Program-made: the position numbers and the translations under genes
Shown: piece after piece, positions 1-8,899 of the stretch
Layout of the letters: every line of letters starts with the position of its first letter
How positions within the stretch are numbered: the stretch's first letter is position 1
Assembly (NCBI RefSeq): GCF_900240975.1
Contig: NZ_LT968776.1
Location: 1,302,001 to 1,366,000, forward strand
DNA length: 64,000 bases
Source of the DNA: Mycobacterium sp. 4858
GTDB lineage: Bacteria > Actinomycetota > Actinomycetes > Mycobacteriales > Mycobacteriaceae
Reading direction: 5' to 3'
The notes under the pieces: model-generated
What the model was told of the DNA's origin: nothing
Databases searched by the model: none
What the model saw: only the letters and a program-made list of their open reading frames with translations

Positions 1-78
1 CAGGGTGCGCAGGGATTCCCGCTGCTTCCAGCGGGCCCCGATGGTGCTGCGCACCTGGGTGATCTTCAGTTGGCTCAT
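1..78 (-). CDS. rpmD: 50S ribosomal protein L30 (partial, 5' end only)
   Basis: The first 26 codons of L30 are present and the rest lies beyond the left edge. The N-terminus [20 protein letters not shown] matches mycobacterial L30. The ATG at 78 overlaps the rpsE stop codon by four bases (ATGA), so translation is probably coupled. L30 is a small late-assembly protein of the large subunit. The position directly after rpsE is the standard place in the spc operon, where rplO would follow. Confidence 0.95.
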
Positions 79-752
79 TGCGGTGCCGTTCCCTCTCGCG
101 CGGCACTGGCGGCCAGCGCTTCACTTTCCCGCCGCGCCCTCAGCATTCCGGCGGGGGCGACATCCTCGATGGGCAGCCCGCGCCGGGCGGCCACCTCCTC
201 GGGACGCTGCAGCAGCTTGAGCGCGGTGACGGTGGCGTGCACCACGTTGATCGCGTTGTCGCTGCCCAATGACTTGGCCAGGATGTCGCGCACCCCGGCG
301 CATTCCAGCACGGCACGCGCCGCACCCCCGGCGATCACACCGGTACCGGGGCTCGCCGGGCGCAGCAGCACCACGCCGGCGGCCGCTTCACCCTGGACGG
401 GGTGCGTGATGGTGCCGCCAATCAGCGGCACACGGAAGAAGCCCTTGCGCGCCTCCTCGACGCCCTTGGCGATGGCGGCCGGAACTTCCTTGGCCTTGCC
501 GTAGCCGACGCCGACCATGCCGTTGCCGTCACCCACGATGACCAACGCGGTGAAACTGAAGCGCCGACCGCCCTTGACCACCTTGGAGACGCGGTTGATG
601 GCGACCACCCGCTCCAGGTAGTTGCTCTTGTCGCCGTCGCGCTCGCGGCCACGGCCGCCGCGGTCGCCGTCGCGCCGACCGCGGCTGTCGCGGTCACCGC
701 GCGAGTCACGGCTGTCTGGGGCGCCTTGCCCGCCGGCCGACTGTTCCGCCAT
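75..752 (-). CDS. rpsE: 30S ribosomal protein S5
   Basis: The protein is 225 aa, against about 167 in E. coli. The surplus is an N-terminal tail of about 45 residues made almost entirely of Arg, Asp and Gly (RD/RG repeats), which is typical of mycobacterial S5. The double-stranded RNA-binding domain starts near [20 protein letters not shown]. The loop [16 protein letters not shown] and the C-terminal S5 domain follow. S5 sits at the mRNA entry channel and contributes to decoding accuracy; mutations in its N-terminal loop are the classic spectinomycin-resistance sites. It is followed by rpmD with a four-base overlap. Confidence 0.97.
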
Positions 753-790
753 TATGCGGTCCTTCCAGTCTTGTTCGAGGTCTCGATCAT

Positions 791-1198
791 CTAGAAACTC
801 AATCCGTTCTCGCGTGCGGCATCGGCCAGCGCCGCGATCCGTCCGGCGTAGGTGTACCCGCCGCGGTCGAACACCGCGGTGTCGATACCGGCGGCCTTGG
901 CGCGCTCGGCGATCAACTGGCCCACCCGCACGCTGCGGGCCTTCTTGTCCCCCTGCAGGCCGCGCACGTCGTCCTCGATGGACGACGCTGCGGCCACCGT
1001 GGTGCCGTTCTCGTCGTTGACCAGCTGCACGTGGATGTGGCGCGAGGATCGGTTGACGACGAGGCGCGGACGCTCCGGCGTGCCCTCGATCTTCTTGCGC
1101 AGCCGCGCGTGCCGACGCAGACGGGAGATCCGGCGGGTCGCGGATACGCTCTGCCCCACCGGCTTTCGCGCGGCGTTGTCAGGTTGTTTTTGCGCCAT
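791..1198 (-). CDS. rplR: 50S ribosomal protein L18
   Basis: The protein is 135 aa with the conserved core [20 protein letters not shown] and the C-terminal signature [22 protein letters not shown]18 binds 5S rRNA together with L5 (rplE, same operon) in the central protuberance. The N-terminus has an extra 20 or so residues compared with E. coli, as in other actinobacteria. The start codon lies 2 bases after the rplF stop, so the genes are effectively contiguous. Confidence 0.97.
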   Translation of the reverse strand: MAQKQPDNAARKPVGQSVSATRRISRLRRHARLRKKIEGTPERPRLVVNRSSRHIHVQLVNDENGTTVAAASSIEDDVRGLQGDKKARSVRVGQLIAERAKAAGIDTAVFDRGGYTYAGRIAALADAARENGLSF

Positions 1199-1200
1199 GA

Positions 1201-1740
1201 CTACTTACCTGTCTTTCCGACCTTGCGGCGGATCTGCTCGCCCTCGTAGCGCACGCCCTTGCCCTTGTACGGGTCGGGACGGCGCAAGCGGCGGATGTTC
1301 GCCGAGATCTGGCCGACCTTTTGCTTGTCGATCCCGGTGATCGAGAACTTCGTCGGTGACTGGACCGCGAACGTGATGCCGTCCGGCGCCTCGATCACCA
1401 CCGGATGGCTGTACCCCAGCGCGAACTCGAGGTTGGCGCCCTTGAGCTGCACGCGGTAACCCACCCCGAAGATCTCCATCTTGGTGGTGTAACCCTCGGT
1501 CACTCCGGTGACCAGGTTGGAGACCAGGGTGCGCGACAGCCCGTGCAGCGAGCGGTTGCGCCGCTCGTCGTTCGGACGGCTGACCACGATCGCGCCGTCG
1601 TCGTTGCGCGCCACCGTGATCGGTTCGGCCACCGTCAGATTGAGGCTGCCCTTGGGCCCCTTCACCGAGACGTTCTGGCCCTCGATCGTTACGTCGACTC
1701 CGGAGGGAACCGGAACCGGCTGCTTACCAATACGCGACAT
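1201..1740 (-). CDS. rplF: 50S ribosomal protein L6
   Basis: The protein is 179 aa, the usual length. It begins [20 protein letters not shown] and ends with the hallmark [20 protein letters not shown]6 has two RNA-binding domains and lies at the base of the L7/L12 stalk near the sarcin-ricin loop, where EF-G and EF-Tu dock. Spacing to rpsH upstream is 10 bases, so it is internal to the spc operon. Confidence 0.98.
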   Translation of the reverse strand: MSRIGKQPVPVPSGVDVTIEGQNVSVKGPKGSLNLTVAEPITVARNDDGAIVVSRPNDERRNRSLHGLSRTLVSNLVTGVTEGYTTKMEIFGVGYRVQLKGANLEFALGYSHPVVIEAPDGITFAVQSPTKFSITGIDKQKVGQISANIRRLRRPDPYKGKGVRYEGEQIRRKVGKTGK

Positions 1741-1750
1741 TTCTATTCCC

Positions 1751-2149
1751 TCACCACACGTATGCGAGGACTTCGCCGCCCACGCCCTGTCTGGCTGCCT
1801 GGCGGTCGGTCAACAGGCCCGAGGAGGTCGAGATGATCGCCACACCCAGGCCGCCGAGCACGCGCGGCAGGTTGGTGGATTTCGCATAGACCCGCAGACC
1901 GGGCTTGGACACTCGCCGCAGACCGGCGATGCTGCGCTCCCGGCTCGGTCCGTACTTGAGCTGGACGATCAGCGCCTTGCCGACCCGGGCGTCTTCCGTT
2001 CGGTAGTCGGTGATGTAGCCCTCGGCCTTGAGGATCTCGGCGATGTTCGCCTTGATCTTCGAGTGTGGCAACGTCACCTCGTCGTGATACGCCGAATTGG
2101 CGTTGCGCAGACGTGTCAAGAAGTCTGCGATCGGGTCCGTCATAGTCAT
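1751..2149 (-). CDS. rpsH: 30S ribosomal protein S8
   Basis: The protein is 132 aa and begins [20 protein letters not shown]. The C-terminal S8 signature includes [18 protein letters not shown]8 binds helix 21 of 16S rRNA and is the translational autorepressor of the spc operon in E. coli; I see no direct evidence for that control here. There is a 67-base gap to rpsN upstream. Confidence 0.98.
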   Translation of the reverse strand: MTMTDPIADFLTRLRNANSAYHDEVTLPHSKIKANIAEILKAEGYITDYRTEDARVGKALIVQLKYGPSRERSIAGLRRVSKPGLRVYAKSTNLPRVLGGLGVAIISTSSGLLTDRQAARQGVGGEVLAYVW

Positions 2150-2216
2150 GACAGGCGTGTCACCTTCCTCGCGGCGGTTCCCGTCCCGGGCCTACCGCGC
2201 AACTGTTTGGGGCTCG

Positions 2217-2402
2217 TTACCAACTGCTCTTTTGCACGCCGGGCAGCTCGCCCGCGTGCGCCATCTCGCGCAGGCAGATCCTGCACAGCCCGAACTTGCG
2301 GAAGACCGCGCGCGGGCGGCCGCACTTGTTGCAGCGCGTGTAGCCGCGCACCGCGAACTTCGGCTTGCGTGCGGCCTTGTTGACCAGTGCCTTCTTCGCC
2401 AT
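2217..2402 (-). CDS. rpsN: 30S ribosomal protein S14, zinc-binding (type Z)
   Basis: The protein is 61 aa, the short zinc-ribbon form. Four ligands are visible: the pair CNKC at about residues 24-27 and the pair CRIC at about 40-43. This is therefore the C+ isoform used when zinc is available. Mycobacteria usually also carry a zinc-independent S14 elsewhere under Zur control. It ends SSW and lies 2 bases after the rplE stop. It is the essential S14 of the spc operon and acts in the head of the 30S subunit. Confidence 0.97.
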
Positions 2403-2404
2403 GC

Positions 2405-2968
2405 TCAGTTCTCCTTGAAGGGAAAGCCGAGGGCCCGCAACAGCGCTCGTCCTTCGTCGTCGGTCGTCGCCGAGGTGACGACGTTGATGTCCATGCCGCG
2501 GACCCGGTCGATCTTGTCCACGTCGATCTCGTGGAACACCGACTGCTCGGCCAGCCCGAAGGTGTAGTTGCCGACACCGTCGAACTGCTTGGGCGACAGG
2601 CCGCGGAAGTCGCGGATACGGGGCAGCGCGATGGAGGTGAGGCGGTCCAGGAACTCCCACATCCGGTCGCCGCGCAGGGTGACCCGCGCACCGATCGGCA
2701 TGCCCTCGCGCAGCTTGAACTGGGCGATGGACTTGCGCGCCCGGCGGATCTCCGGCCGTTGACCGGTGATCAGCGCCAGGTCGTTGACCGCGCCGTTGAT
2801 CAGCTTCGCGTCCCGAGCCGCGTCGCCGACGCCCATGTTGACGACGACCTTGGTCACCGTCGGGATCTGCATGACGTTGGCGTAACCGAACTGCTGCTGC
2901 AACGAATCACGAATCTCGTTGCGGTAGCGCTCTTTCAGACGCGGCTGCACTTTTTCTGCTGTGGTCAT
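2405..2968 (-). CDS. rplE: 50S ribosomal protein L5
   Basis: The protein is 187 aa and begins [19 protein letters not shown]. The core contains [20 protein letters not shown] and the P-site tRNA-contacting loop. It ends FPFKEN. L5 binds 5S rRNA with L18 and contacts peptidyl-tRNA. Four bases separate it from the rplX stop upstream. Confidence 0.98.
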
Positions 2969-2972
2969 GGCC

Positions 2973-3290
2973 TCAGATGTCCTTGCCGTTGCGCTTGGAG
3001 ATGCGGACGCGCTTGCCGGTCTCGTCGTCGACCCGGTAACCGACGCGGGCGGGCTTGCCGTCCGAGTCGACCACCATCACGTTGGAGACGTGGATCGGGG
3101 CCTCCTGGGTGACGATTCCGCCGGACTGCGCTCCGCGCTGGTTGCTCGAGATCGCGGTGTGCTTCTTGATCCGGTTGACGCCCTCGACGAGGACCCTGTC
3201 GCGCTCCGGGTAGGCCTGCAGCACTTTGCCCTTGGCGCCTTTGTCTTTGCCGGCGATGACCAGAACGGTGTCGCCTTTGCGGACCTTCAT
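2973..3290 (-). CDS. rplX: 50S ribosomal protein L24
   Basis: The protein is 105 aa. It begins with the KOW motif [20 protein letters not shown] and contains [13 protein letters not shown]24 is an early assembly initiator that binds domain I of 23S rRNA. The ATG at 3290 directly abuts the rplN stop at 3291, so the two are probably translationally coupled. Confidence 0.98.
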   Translation of the reverse strand: MKVRKGDTVLVIAGKDKGAKGKVLQAYPERDRVLVEGVNRIKKHTAISSNQRGAQSGGIVTQEAPIHVSNVMVVDSDGKPARVGYRVDDETGKRVRISKRNGKDI

Positions 3291-3659
3291 CTACAACACC
3301 TCCGGGGCAAGCGAGATGATCTTCATGAACCGCTTCTCGCGCAGTTCGCGGCCGACCGGCCCGAAGATGCGGGTTCCGCGCGGGTCGTTGTCGGGCTTGA
3401 TGATCACCGCGGCGTTCTCGTCGAACTTGATGTAGCTGCCGTCCGGGCGGCGGCGCTCCTTGACCGTGCGCACGACGACGGCCTTGACGACATCCCCCCG
3501 CTTGACGTTGCCGCCGGGGATGGCGTCCTTGACGGTGGCGACGATGACGTCGCCGATACCGGCGTAGCGTCGCGACGAACCGCCGAGCACCCGGATGCAC
3601 AAGATCTCCTTGGCGCCGGTGTTGTCGGCCACCTTCAGCCGCGATTCCTGCTGAATCAC
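3291..3659 (-). CDS. rplN: 50S ribosomal protein L14
   Basis: The protein is 122 aa. I chose a GTG start at 3659: it gives the universal N-terminus (M)[17 protein letters not shown], and a purine-rich Shine-Dalgarno (AGGAG) lies 6 bases upstream. Longer in-frame extensions do not look like L14. The signature ends [13 protein letters not shown]14 forms an intersubunit bridge and contacts release and initiation factors. It is the first gene of the spc operon here because the S10 genes lie 10 kb away. Confidence 0.97.
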
Positions 3660-3793
3660 TCGATCTCCTGACCTGGTTGCGTGTGCACGGCAGGAGGCAA
3701 GCCACAGCCCACCGAATAACCTGACATGCGCGGTCTTTGTCACCGAAGGGCACGCGGGGCCGATTCGCACCGGCCGAGGTCTGCCCAAGGCAA

Positions 3794-3829
3794 CCCCTAG
3801 AGTCTAGGGGACGAGCAGCTCAGAGCCAA
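3794..3829 (-). promoter_or_regulatory. Predicted SigA-type promoter of the spc operon (rplN)
   Basis: On the minus strand, TTGGCT (3824-3829) is followed by a 17-base spacer and TAGACT (3801-3806). The predicted start is at or near 3794 and gives a leader of about 135 bases before rplN. The first 12 predicted transcribed bases, GTTGCCTTGGGC, are identical to those at the rpsJ promoter and start at the same distance (6 bases) from the -10 box. No transcript data were available. Confidence 0.65.
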
Positions 3830-3870
3830 ATTCGCGGCCCAGGCGGGTGCGAGGCCGGTGCAACGTCGGT

Positions 3871-4407
3871 TCAGGGGGCGGTTTCCCCGATCCTTCGGAT
3901 ATCGCCGAGGTGGTGCACGCCCTCGTGCATGGCCTGCCGCACGAGCCAGCGGGCGGTGCGCTCCTCCCCCGGCAACCGGGTAGCCGTGCGGTCCCAGCCG
4001 GGATCTTTGGTGCGCGCGACTTCGTCGCGGAAGCCCGCCGCGGCGGCCGCCAGCTCGTCGAGCGTGGCATCGATGTCGCAGTCGTTGTACCGGAAGCGGC
4101 GGGCCCGCAGATCGTTGAACATCGGCTCGCACGCGGGCTGGTGCTCGGTGCGGACGCGGTACAGCCGGATGGTGAAGCTGACGTAGACGTCGCGCACGTG
4201 GCAGAGGTACTCGGCGACGGACCACACTTCCGGGCTGGGCCGTACCCGCCGCGCCTCGGGCGGGATCGCGGAGACGGCAACCCGGACGGCGTCCGGCAGG
4301 CCGGCGATCACGCCGACCGCGTCGTCAAGCCGAATACTCGAATAGCTCAGCTCACAGGCCGCGCAGACGTGGTCTTCGGCGGCCAACGGGGGCAGCGACG
4401 CGGGCAT
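3871..4407 (-). CDS. DinB-like (DinB_2 fold) putative metal-dependent protein
   Basis: The protein is 178 aa from the ATG at 4407; a longer reading from 4536 adds a low-complexity Arg-rich stretch I judge non-coding. Three histidines fit the metal triad of the DinB/YfiT four-helix bundle: one in YLCHVRDVY and two in the late HEGVHH motif near the C-terminus. Members include thiol-dependent transferases (some using mycothiol) and damage-inducible proteins of unknown role. Its substrate cannot be inferred. It lies between the spc promoter and a small secreted protein, so position gives no functional clue. Confidence 0.8.
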   Translation of the reverse strand: MPASLPPLAAEDHVCAACELSYSSIRLDDAVGVIAGLPDAVRVAVSAIPPEARRVRPSPEVWSVAEYLCHVRDVYVSFTIRLYRVRTEHQPACEPMFNDLRARRFRYNDCDIDATLDELAAAAAGFRDEVARTKDPGWDRTATRLPGEERTARWLVRQAMHEGVHHLGDIRRIGETAP

Positions 4408-4457
4408 GGGGCAATGTTCCACCTGGAACGGTGGGGGATTTTCGTCGGTGGCGGTTT

Positions 4458-4823
4458 CTAAGCCTTTCCCGCGCCCACGAGCCAGGCGTTGACGTCGTAA
4501 TAAGCGGGGCCGTCGGTTGCGGTGATTCTTCTGCACGAGACGAAGCTCGATGCGGCGGGTGCGAGGTCGTACACGTATTGATCGTTGAACTGCTCGCCAC
4601 CTTTTGTGCGTTGAACCGCGACGGTCGCGCGGATCGGAAAATCCTTCGAGGCGTTGACCACGTGCCAGGAATAAAAGCCGCCGCAGGCGTTGTCCGGCCA
4701 GCTTTCTACCGAAGCCAGGTGGTTTGGGTCAACGGTGTCGGCCCACGCAAATCCGGGCGGGCCGACGATCGGAACGCAAACGGCGAGTAACGCAACACCT
4801 TTAGCGACGAATCTCACGATCAT
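4458..4823 (-). CDS. Small secreted protein of unknown function
   Basis: The protein is 121 aa. The chosen start at 4823 gives a classic Sec signal peptide: MIVRFVAK, then a hydrophobic core and an AWA cleavage site before DTVDPNHL. The mature protein of about 93 residues has two cysteines (in NACGGFYSWH and VSCRRI) that could form one disulfide. The pattern, including the Trp and Tyr positions, resembles small exported mycobacterial proteins, but I do not recognise a family. No partner is evident from the neighbours. Confidence 0.7.
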   Translation of the reverse strand: MIVRFVAKGVALLAVCVPIVGPPGFAWADTVDPNHLASVESWPDNACGGFYSWHVVNASKDFPIRATVAVQRTKGGEQFNDQYVYDLAPAASSFVSCRRITATDGPAYYDVNAWLVGAGKA

Positions 4824-4913
4824 GTTCTCCAAGTTTGAACACACGCATCGTATCGCCATAGCACTCGAAGCGTTGATGAAATTCGGCGCTTTCATTGGCC
4901 CGCCGGCCAGGAT

Positions 4914-5110
4914 TTAGAACGGGGGTGGGTCGTCGTCGGTGGGGGCGTCGCGGGGCCGGTAATGCGCGGTGTCGCTTGGTTGCCGGACCGCGGTGCGGGC
5001 CATTCGATTCTGTCGACGTTCGGTGGCCACGCGCGTGGCGCGGTCCCGGGCGCGGGTGCGTCGTCGGGTCGGCATCATCGCCGTGCGCTCGGCGCAGTAA
5101 TCCTGGAAGG
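4914..5110 (-). other. Displaced C-terminal coding tail of the 13E12-family HNH gene
   Basis: In a different frame from the HNH gene upstream, this stretch encodes MMPTRRRTRARDRATRV, an Arg-rich helix, and the terminal TDDDPPPF. The MMP(R/T)RRRTRA block and the DPPPF end are typical C-terminal features of 13E12/DUF222-HNH proteins. It therefore looks like the real end of the neighbouring gene, separated by a frameshift somewhere around 5075-5130. Confidence 0.7.
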
Positions 5111-6430
5111 GTCGACTTCGGGGGCCGCGAGCGCCCCGGTGGCCCAGCACAGGCTCGGGAACAGCAGCGCGCTGCCCGGGGTGGTGACATAGGTGCGCCC
5201 AGCCGGGGAAGTCAGGATCAACGTCGCGTCGGGCAGCTGCTTCTCCTGCCAGCCCCAGAAGGTTTTCACCAAATGATGCGTGCGGCACAAGCATTTGAGG
5301 TTGGAGGCATGGGTGGGCCCGCCGGCACTGTAGGGGATCGTGTGGTCGATGTCGCAGGCCACCGCCGGGCAATCACAGCCGGGCCAGCGGCACGTCAGAT
5401 CCCGGCACCGCACGAAATCGGCCAACGCCGCGGACGGCACATAGCCCTGCTCCGGGGGTGCGTCGGCGGGGTGGACCAGCGGCACCAGCTTGGCCGAGGC
5501 GGCCAACTCGGCGACCACCTCGGGCGGAATCAGCCCGTCGGCGCGGACCTCGCCGCCCGGCGCGGCGCCATCGCCGTCGAGGGTGGCCCGCTCGGCGAGC
5601 ACATGAATCACCACCGGGCTCGCTGCGGGCCGCGTTCCCGCGGCGCAGTCTGCGCGCCCACAGCGACAGCCCAGCCGGTCGGCCCCGGCGGCCAGCGCCC
5701 CCAACCCATCCGCGCGGCGCTGCGCTCGGGTGCGCGGATCGTGCGCGCATACCGTGGCCGCCAACGCGTTCAGCCGCGCTTCGAGGGCGTGCGCATCGGG
5801 GCTGAACAGCACACCCTCAAGGCGGGCCAGGCCGTCCCCCATTTCACCGATCCACACCTCGCGCCCCGCCGCGCGCTCCCGGCGCCGGCGCACCGCATCG
5901 GCGTCAGCCCTGGCCACGATCTTGTCCACCTGCGCGCCCAACCGGCCCTGCGTCAGTGAGGGCCAACGCACCACATTGGCGGCCAACTGCACGTCCACGG
6001 CCGCCAACACCTCGGCATCAGTGATCAGATCGGTGCGAAACACCAGCGTCTGAAACATCCGGAAGTCGATCTCGCCCGCTTTGAAGACCGCACCCACCTT
6101 CGGCAACCGCTCACGCATCGCCCGCGCGTACCGGACCCGGCTGGCCGCCATCCCCTGGCTGATCCGCAGCTCCGCGGCGATCTCGGCCGCCACCGCCACC
6201 TCGGTATCCACCGCCCACTCTTCGGTCTCCGCGCACCGCGACAGCCGGTAGGCGAACAACTCCCCGACCCAGCACAACTGCGCCGCTGCCGCCCGATTCT
6301 CCGCCCGCGCACACCACGACGCCCGCTCCAGCAACCCCGACGACTCCGCCGTCTTCGACGGATACCGCCGCTCGAAATGCTCATCAAACGCGGCGATCAC
6401 CTCCACCGACGACCCCTTTGAATCGAACAT
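5075..6430 (-). CDS. 13E12-family DUF222/HNH endonuclease-like protein, probably frameshifted near its 3' end
   Basis: The protein is 451 aa. An N-terminal DUF222 region (about residues 20-330) is followed by an HNH nuclease module with two zinc-knuckle-like Cys pairs (CRWPGCDCPAVACDIDHTIP) and the closing CRTHHLVKTFWGW. This family is repeated many times in mycobacterial genomes and has been linked to mobile elements; a nuclease role is inferred from the motif. I chose the ATG at 6430, which lies inside a LexA-like box, an arrangement known for other 13E12 genes. The reading frame ends prematurely with SARR, while the expected Arg-rich tail is found in another frame downstream. This indicates a frameshift or a sequence error. 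Confidence 0.8.
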   Translation of the reverse strand: MFDSKGSSVEVIAAFDEHFERRYPSKTAESSGLLERASWCARAENRAAAAQLCWVGELFAYRLSRCAETEEWAVDTEVAVAAEIAAELRISQGMAASRVRYARAMRERLPKVGAVFKAGEIDFRMFQTLVFRTDLITDAEVLAAVDVQLAANVVRWPSLTQGRLGAQVDKIVARADADAVRRRRERAAGREVWIGEMGDGLARLEGVLFSPDAHALEARLNALAATVCAHDPRTRAQRRADGLGALAAGADRLGCRCGRADCAAGTRPAASPVVIHVLAERATLDGDGAAPGGEVRADGLIPPEVVAELAASAKLVPLVHPADAPPEQGYVPSAALADFVRCRDLTCRWPGCDCPAVACDIDHTIPYSAGGPTHASNLKCLCRTHHLVKTFWGWQEKQLPDATLILTSPAGRTYVTTPGSALLFPSLCWATGALAAPEVDPSRITAPSARR

Positions 6431-6438
6431 ACATTCGA
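6423..6438 (-). promoter_or_regulatory. LexA-type SOS box overlapping the 13E12 start
   Basis: The minus-strand sequence TCGAATGTATGTTCGA matches the mycobacterial SOS consensus TCGAAC-N4-GTTCGA with one mismatch in the left arm. The ATG in the right half is the chosen start codon. Several 13E12-family genes of M. tuberculosis are reported members of the LexA regulon with boxes at this position, so DNA-damage induction is a reasonable inference. Confidence 0.65.
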
Positions 6439-6462
6439 TCATGCCACCGGCCTACGACAGAA

Positions 6463-7452
6463 CTAGTCCCCTTGCCGCACCCAGGAGAAGATGTACAAGC
6501 TCATCGCCGTCACCAACGCCAGCAGCACCCACTGCACCAACGCTTGGTCGATCCATGAACCGGGCGGTGGGCTGCCGGGAAGGATATTGCGCAGCGGTAC
6601 GACGGCGAACAGCATCGCGGCGTACCACGTGCCGAACGGCGGCACGAACTTCCGCCTGCCCATCGCCATCGGAATGGCCACCAACAGCGCCACGGTCGGC
6701 AACGCCATCAGGACAAGGCAGATGACCAGGTCGAAGACAAGCGGCCCGTCGGCCCGCTCCAGGGTGACGACCACGTTGCCGGTGTCCATCGACCGCGAAG
6801 TCCGAAGACCGCTGGGGTCGCGTACGCGCTCGACGTTGATGTTCCAACCGTCCAACGAGCCGGTTACCTCGACGATGGCCGGCACCTTCCTGCGGTTGTC
6901 ACCGGCCCCCACGAACGCGTCGGCCGCGATCGGCTCGGTCTTGTACTTGTCGAATGGCCAGTTCCGCGGATTTCCGTGCGCCTCGATGGTGGTGGTGAGC
7001 TGCGCCGGCGCCTTTCCCTTGGGGTAGTTCAGGTCCCCGAGGTCGCTCGTCGGATACAGCCGCACGGCGACGTCGTTGCCCAACACGTCGAATCGTGGGT
7101 CGTACTGCGCAACCCCCGGATAGACGAGGACGTTGACGGTGAGCCGGTTCGCGACGGGTTTCAGCTCCTCGACGCGTAGCTGCACGATGGTGGCGTCACC
7201 CCCACCCTGGCTCAGATCCAGGGGAGGGAGCGGACCCGATTCCCGCTGCAGCGCATGGACCCCCAGCAGCGAGAGCGCGTAGGTGATGACGACGGTGACC
7301 AGGACGGCCACACCGATCTCGATCTGCGACCTCGTCAACTTCGGCGGCTTGACCTTGCCTGCCGGTTTTTTCTTTTTCTTCGGCGCCGCGGCCGTCGGCG
7401 CGGCGGGCGCACCGACCGCCGGTTCGGCCGACGCCGGCGCCTCAGACGTCAT
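6463..7452 (-). CDS. DUF4436 membrane protein (copy 1)
   Basis: The protein is 329 aa from the ATG at 7452. It has a cytosolic Ala/Pro/Lys-rich N-terminus with a run of five lysines, and a transmembrane helix near residues 45-65 (IGVAVLVTVVITYALSLLGV). A roughly 170-residue extracytoplasmic domain follows (VANRLTVNVLVYPGVAQYDP, WPFDKYKTEP). Three or so C-terminal helices surround PLRNILPGSPPPGSWIDQ. It is a paralogue of the gene at 10039-10974 and resembles Rv0713 of M. tuberculosis. The function is unknown. The two copies flank FGE and PstS inside the AtsA block. Confidence 0.85.
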   Translation of the reverse strand: MTSEAPASAEPAVGAPAAPTAAAPKKKKKPAGKVKPPKLTRSQIEIGVAVLVTVVITYALSLLGVHALQRESGPLPPLDLSQGGGDATIVQLRVEELKPVANRLTVNVLVYPGVAQYDPRFDVLGNDVAVRLYPTSDLGDLNYPKGKAPAQLTTTIEAHGNPRNWPFDKYKTEPIAADAFVGAGDNRRKVPAIVEVTGSLDGWNINVERVRDPSGLRTSRSMDTGNVVVTLERADGPLVFDLVICLVLMALPTVALLVAIPMAMGRRKFVPPFGTWYAAMLFAVVPLRNILPGSPPPGSWIDQALVQWVLLALVTAMSLYIFSWVRQGD

Positions 7453-7677
7453 CGGTCGACCGCCGCGGCTGCTTGCTGGTGCCGCGCCGGCATGGCTGCC
7501 GAGGTGCACTGTAACGGGGCGCCACGTGGTGGGATGCTAGCGAACAGCCCTCCCGGTCGCGCGGCGAATTCCTATGTCCGCGTGTGTCTGGCGGTTCCGT
7601 CACCCGCTGGACATCCTCGGTTCACCCACTGGACGACGACTTGCACGGCACCAGGCGGCGCCACGGCGAACCGTTTG

Positions 7678-8571
7678 CTAGCGGGACTCCGCGTCCACCA
7701 CGCAGCGAAACCCGATGTGGGAGGTCGCCGAGTCCTGCGACTGCGGCGACCGGGCCGCCGGGCGGTAGCGGTGGCAATACTCCGGCGCGCACAGGTGCGA
7801 ACCGCCTTTGAGGACTTGGTTGATCGAGGGGTTCGGTGGCCCCGTTGGGGTGCAACAGGCTTTCGGCGGCTGATCGAGCCGGTGGTGTGCGGAGAACTCG
7901 GTGGCGGTCCACTCCCATACGTTGCCGATCATGTCGAGCAGGCCGAACCCGTTGGGCGGAAACGTCCCCACCGGAGAAGTCCCCACCCAGCCGAGCGCAC
8001 CACCGTTGCGGTAGGGGAAGTCGCCTTGCCACGTGTTGGCCATCAGCCGGCCATCGAGCCTGGCCTCGTCCCCCCAGGAGTAGGTCGTCGTGCTTCCGGC
8101 GCGCGCCGCATACTCCCATTCGGCTTCACTGGGCAGGCGCCGACCGGCCCAGCGGGCGTAGGCCACGGCATCCGGATAGGCCACCTGCACCACTGGATGG
8201 TCGAGACGGTCTGCGATGTCGCTGTCCGGTCCGAACGGGTGGGACCAGCTGGCCCCCGCCACCCAGTGCCACCATTGGCGCCAGTCACGCAGATCCACCG
8301 GGCCCCGCGTCGGGCGAAAGACCATGGCACCGGGGCACAGATCGTTGGGATCGGCGCCTGGATAGAGCGCCGGGTCGATGGGTTGTTCGGCGACCGTCAC
8401 ATAGCTTGTCGCGGCGACGAATTCGGCGAACTGCGCGTTGGTCACCGGGTGCCGCTCCACCGCGAACGGGCCCACGGTGGCCGTGTGGATGGGTGCCTCT
8501 TCGGGGTAGAAGCTCGTCGAGCCCATGTGGAATGACCCGCCAGGCAAGTCGACCAGCTCGGTAAGCACCAC
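7678..8571 (-). CDS. Formylglycine-generating enzyme (sulfatase-modifying factor)
   Basis: The protein is 297 aa from tandem GTG codons (8571 or 8568). It has the whole FGE-sulfatase fold: start LTELVDLPGGSFHMGS, then EAPIHTATVGPFAVERHPVTNAQF, the centre RLPSEAEWEYAARAG, and WEWTATEF. The two copper-binding active-site cysteines are both present in HLCAPEYCHRYRP (about C261 and C266). The enzyme uses O2 to convert the cysteine of CxPxR in sulfatases to formylglycine in the cytosol. The obvious client is AtsA 3 kb away, which carries CSPTR. It matches Rv0712, but here other genes separate it from atsA. Confidence 0.95.
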   Translation of the reverse strand: MVLTELVDLPGGSFHMGSTSFYPEEAPIHTATVGPFAVERHPVTNAQFAEFVAATSYVTVAEQPIDPALYPGADPNDLCPGAMVFRPTRGPVDLRDWRQWWHWVAGASWSHPFGPDSDIADRLDHPVVQVAYPDAVAYARWAGRRLPSEAEWEYAARAGSTTTYSWGDEARLDGRLMANTWQGDFPYRNGGALGWVGTSPVGTFPPNGFGLLDMIGNVWEWTATEFSAHHRLDQPPKACCTPTGPPNPSINQVLKGGSHLCAPEYCHRYRPAARSPQSQDSATSHIGFRCVVDAESR

Positions 8572-8899
8572 CTCAGCGTAGGACCACCACGAGCCGCCAG
8601 TGACCTACCGGCAGTAACGCGCGCATGCGCGGATAACTGCCGGCGGCCTCACGGCCAAACACGTCGACGCCGGGCGACATGAATCCCCTTCCGCCCTAGG
8701 CGATTACTGCCGCGCGACACCCGCTATTCGCCCAGCCGAGCCAACCCGTTCACCTGAATTTGGTTTGCTTGCTCGGTCGATGCCGTTAAGTCTCGACATG
8801 TGCCGAACGGGGTGACGTTCCCGACCCCTCCCTTCGGCGCCGGGCGCCATCGCCGACGCCACGCACCCGGATCTGTTGCCCGCAAGGAAATCAAGCGAA
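8572..8899. other. Divergent intergenic region between FGE and pstS
   Basis: This 328-base gap separates two divergently transcribed genes and should hold both promoters. GTTCACCTGAA at 8748-8758 resembles one half of an actinobacterial PHO box (GTTCACC direct repeats), and a weaker match follows at 8759-8769. No confident -10/-35 pair, hairpin or coding sequence was seen in the rest. Confidence 0.4.
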
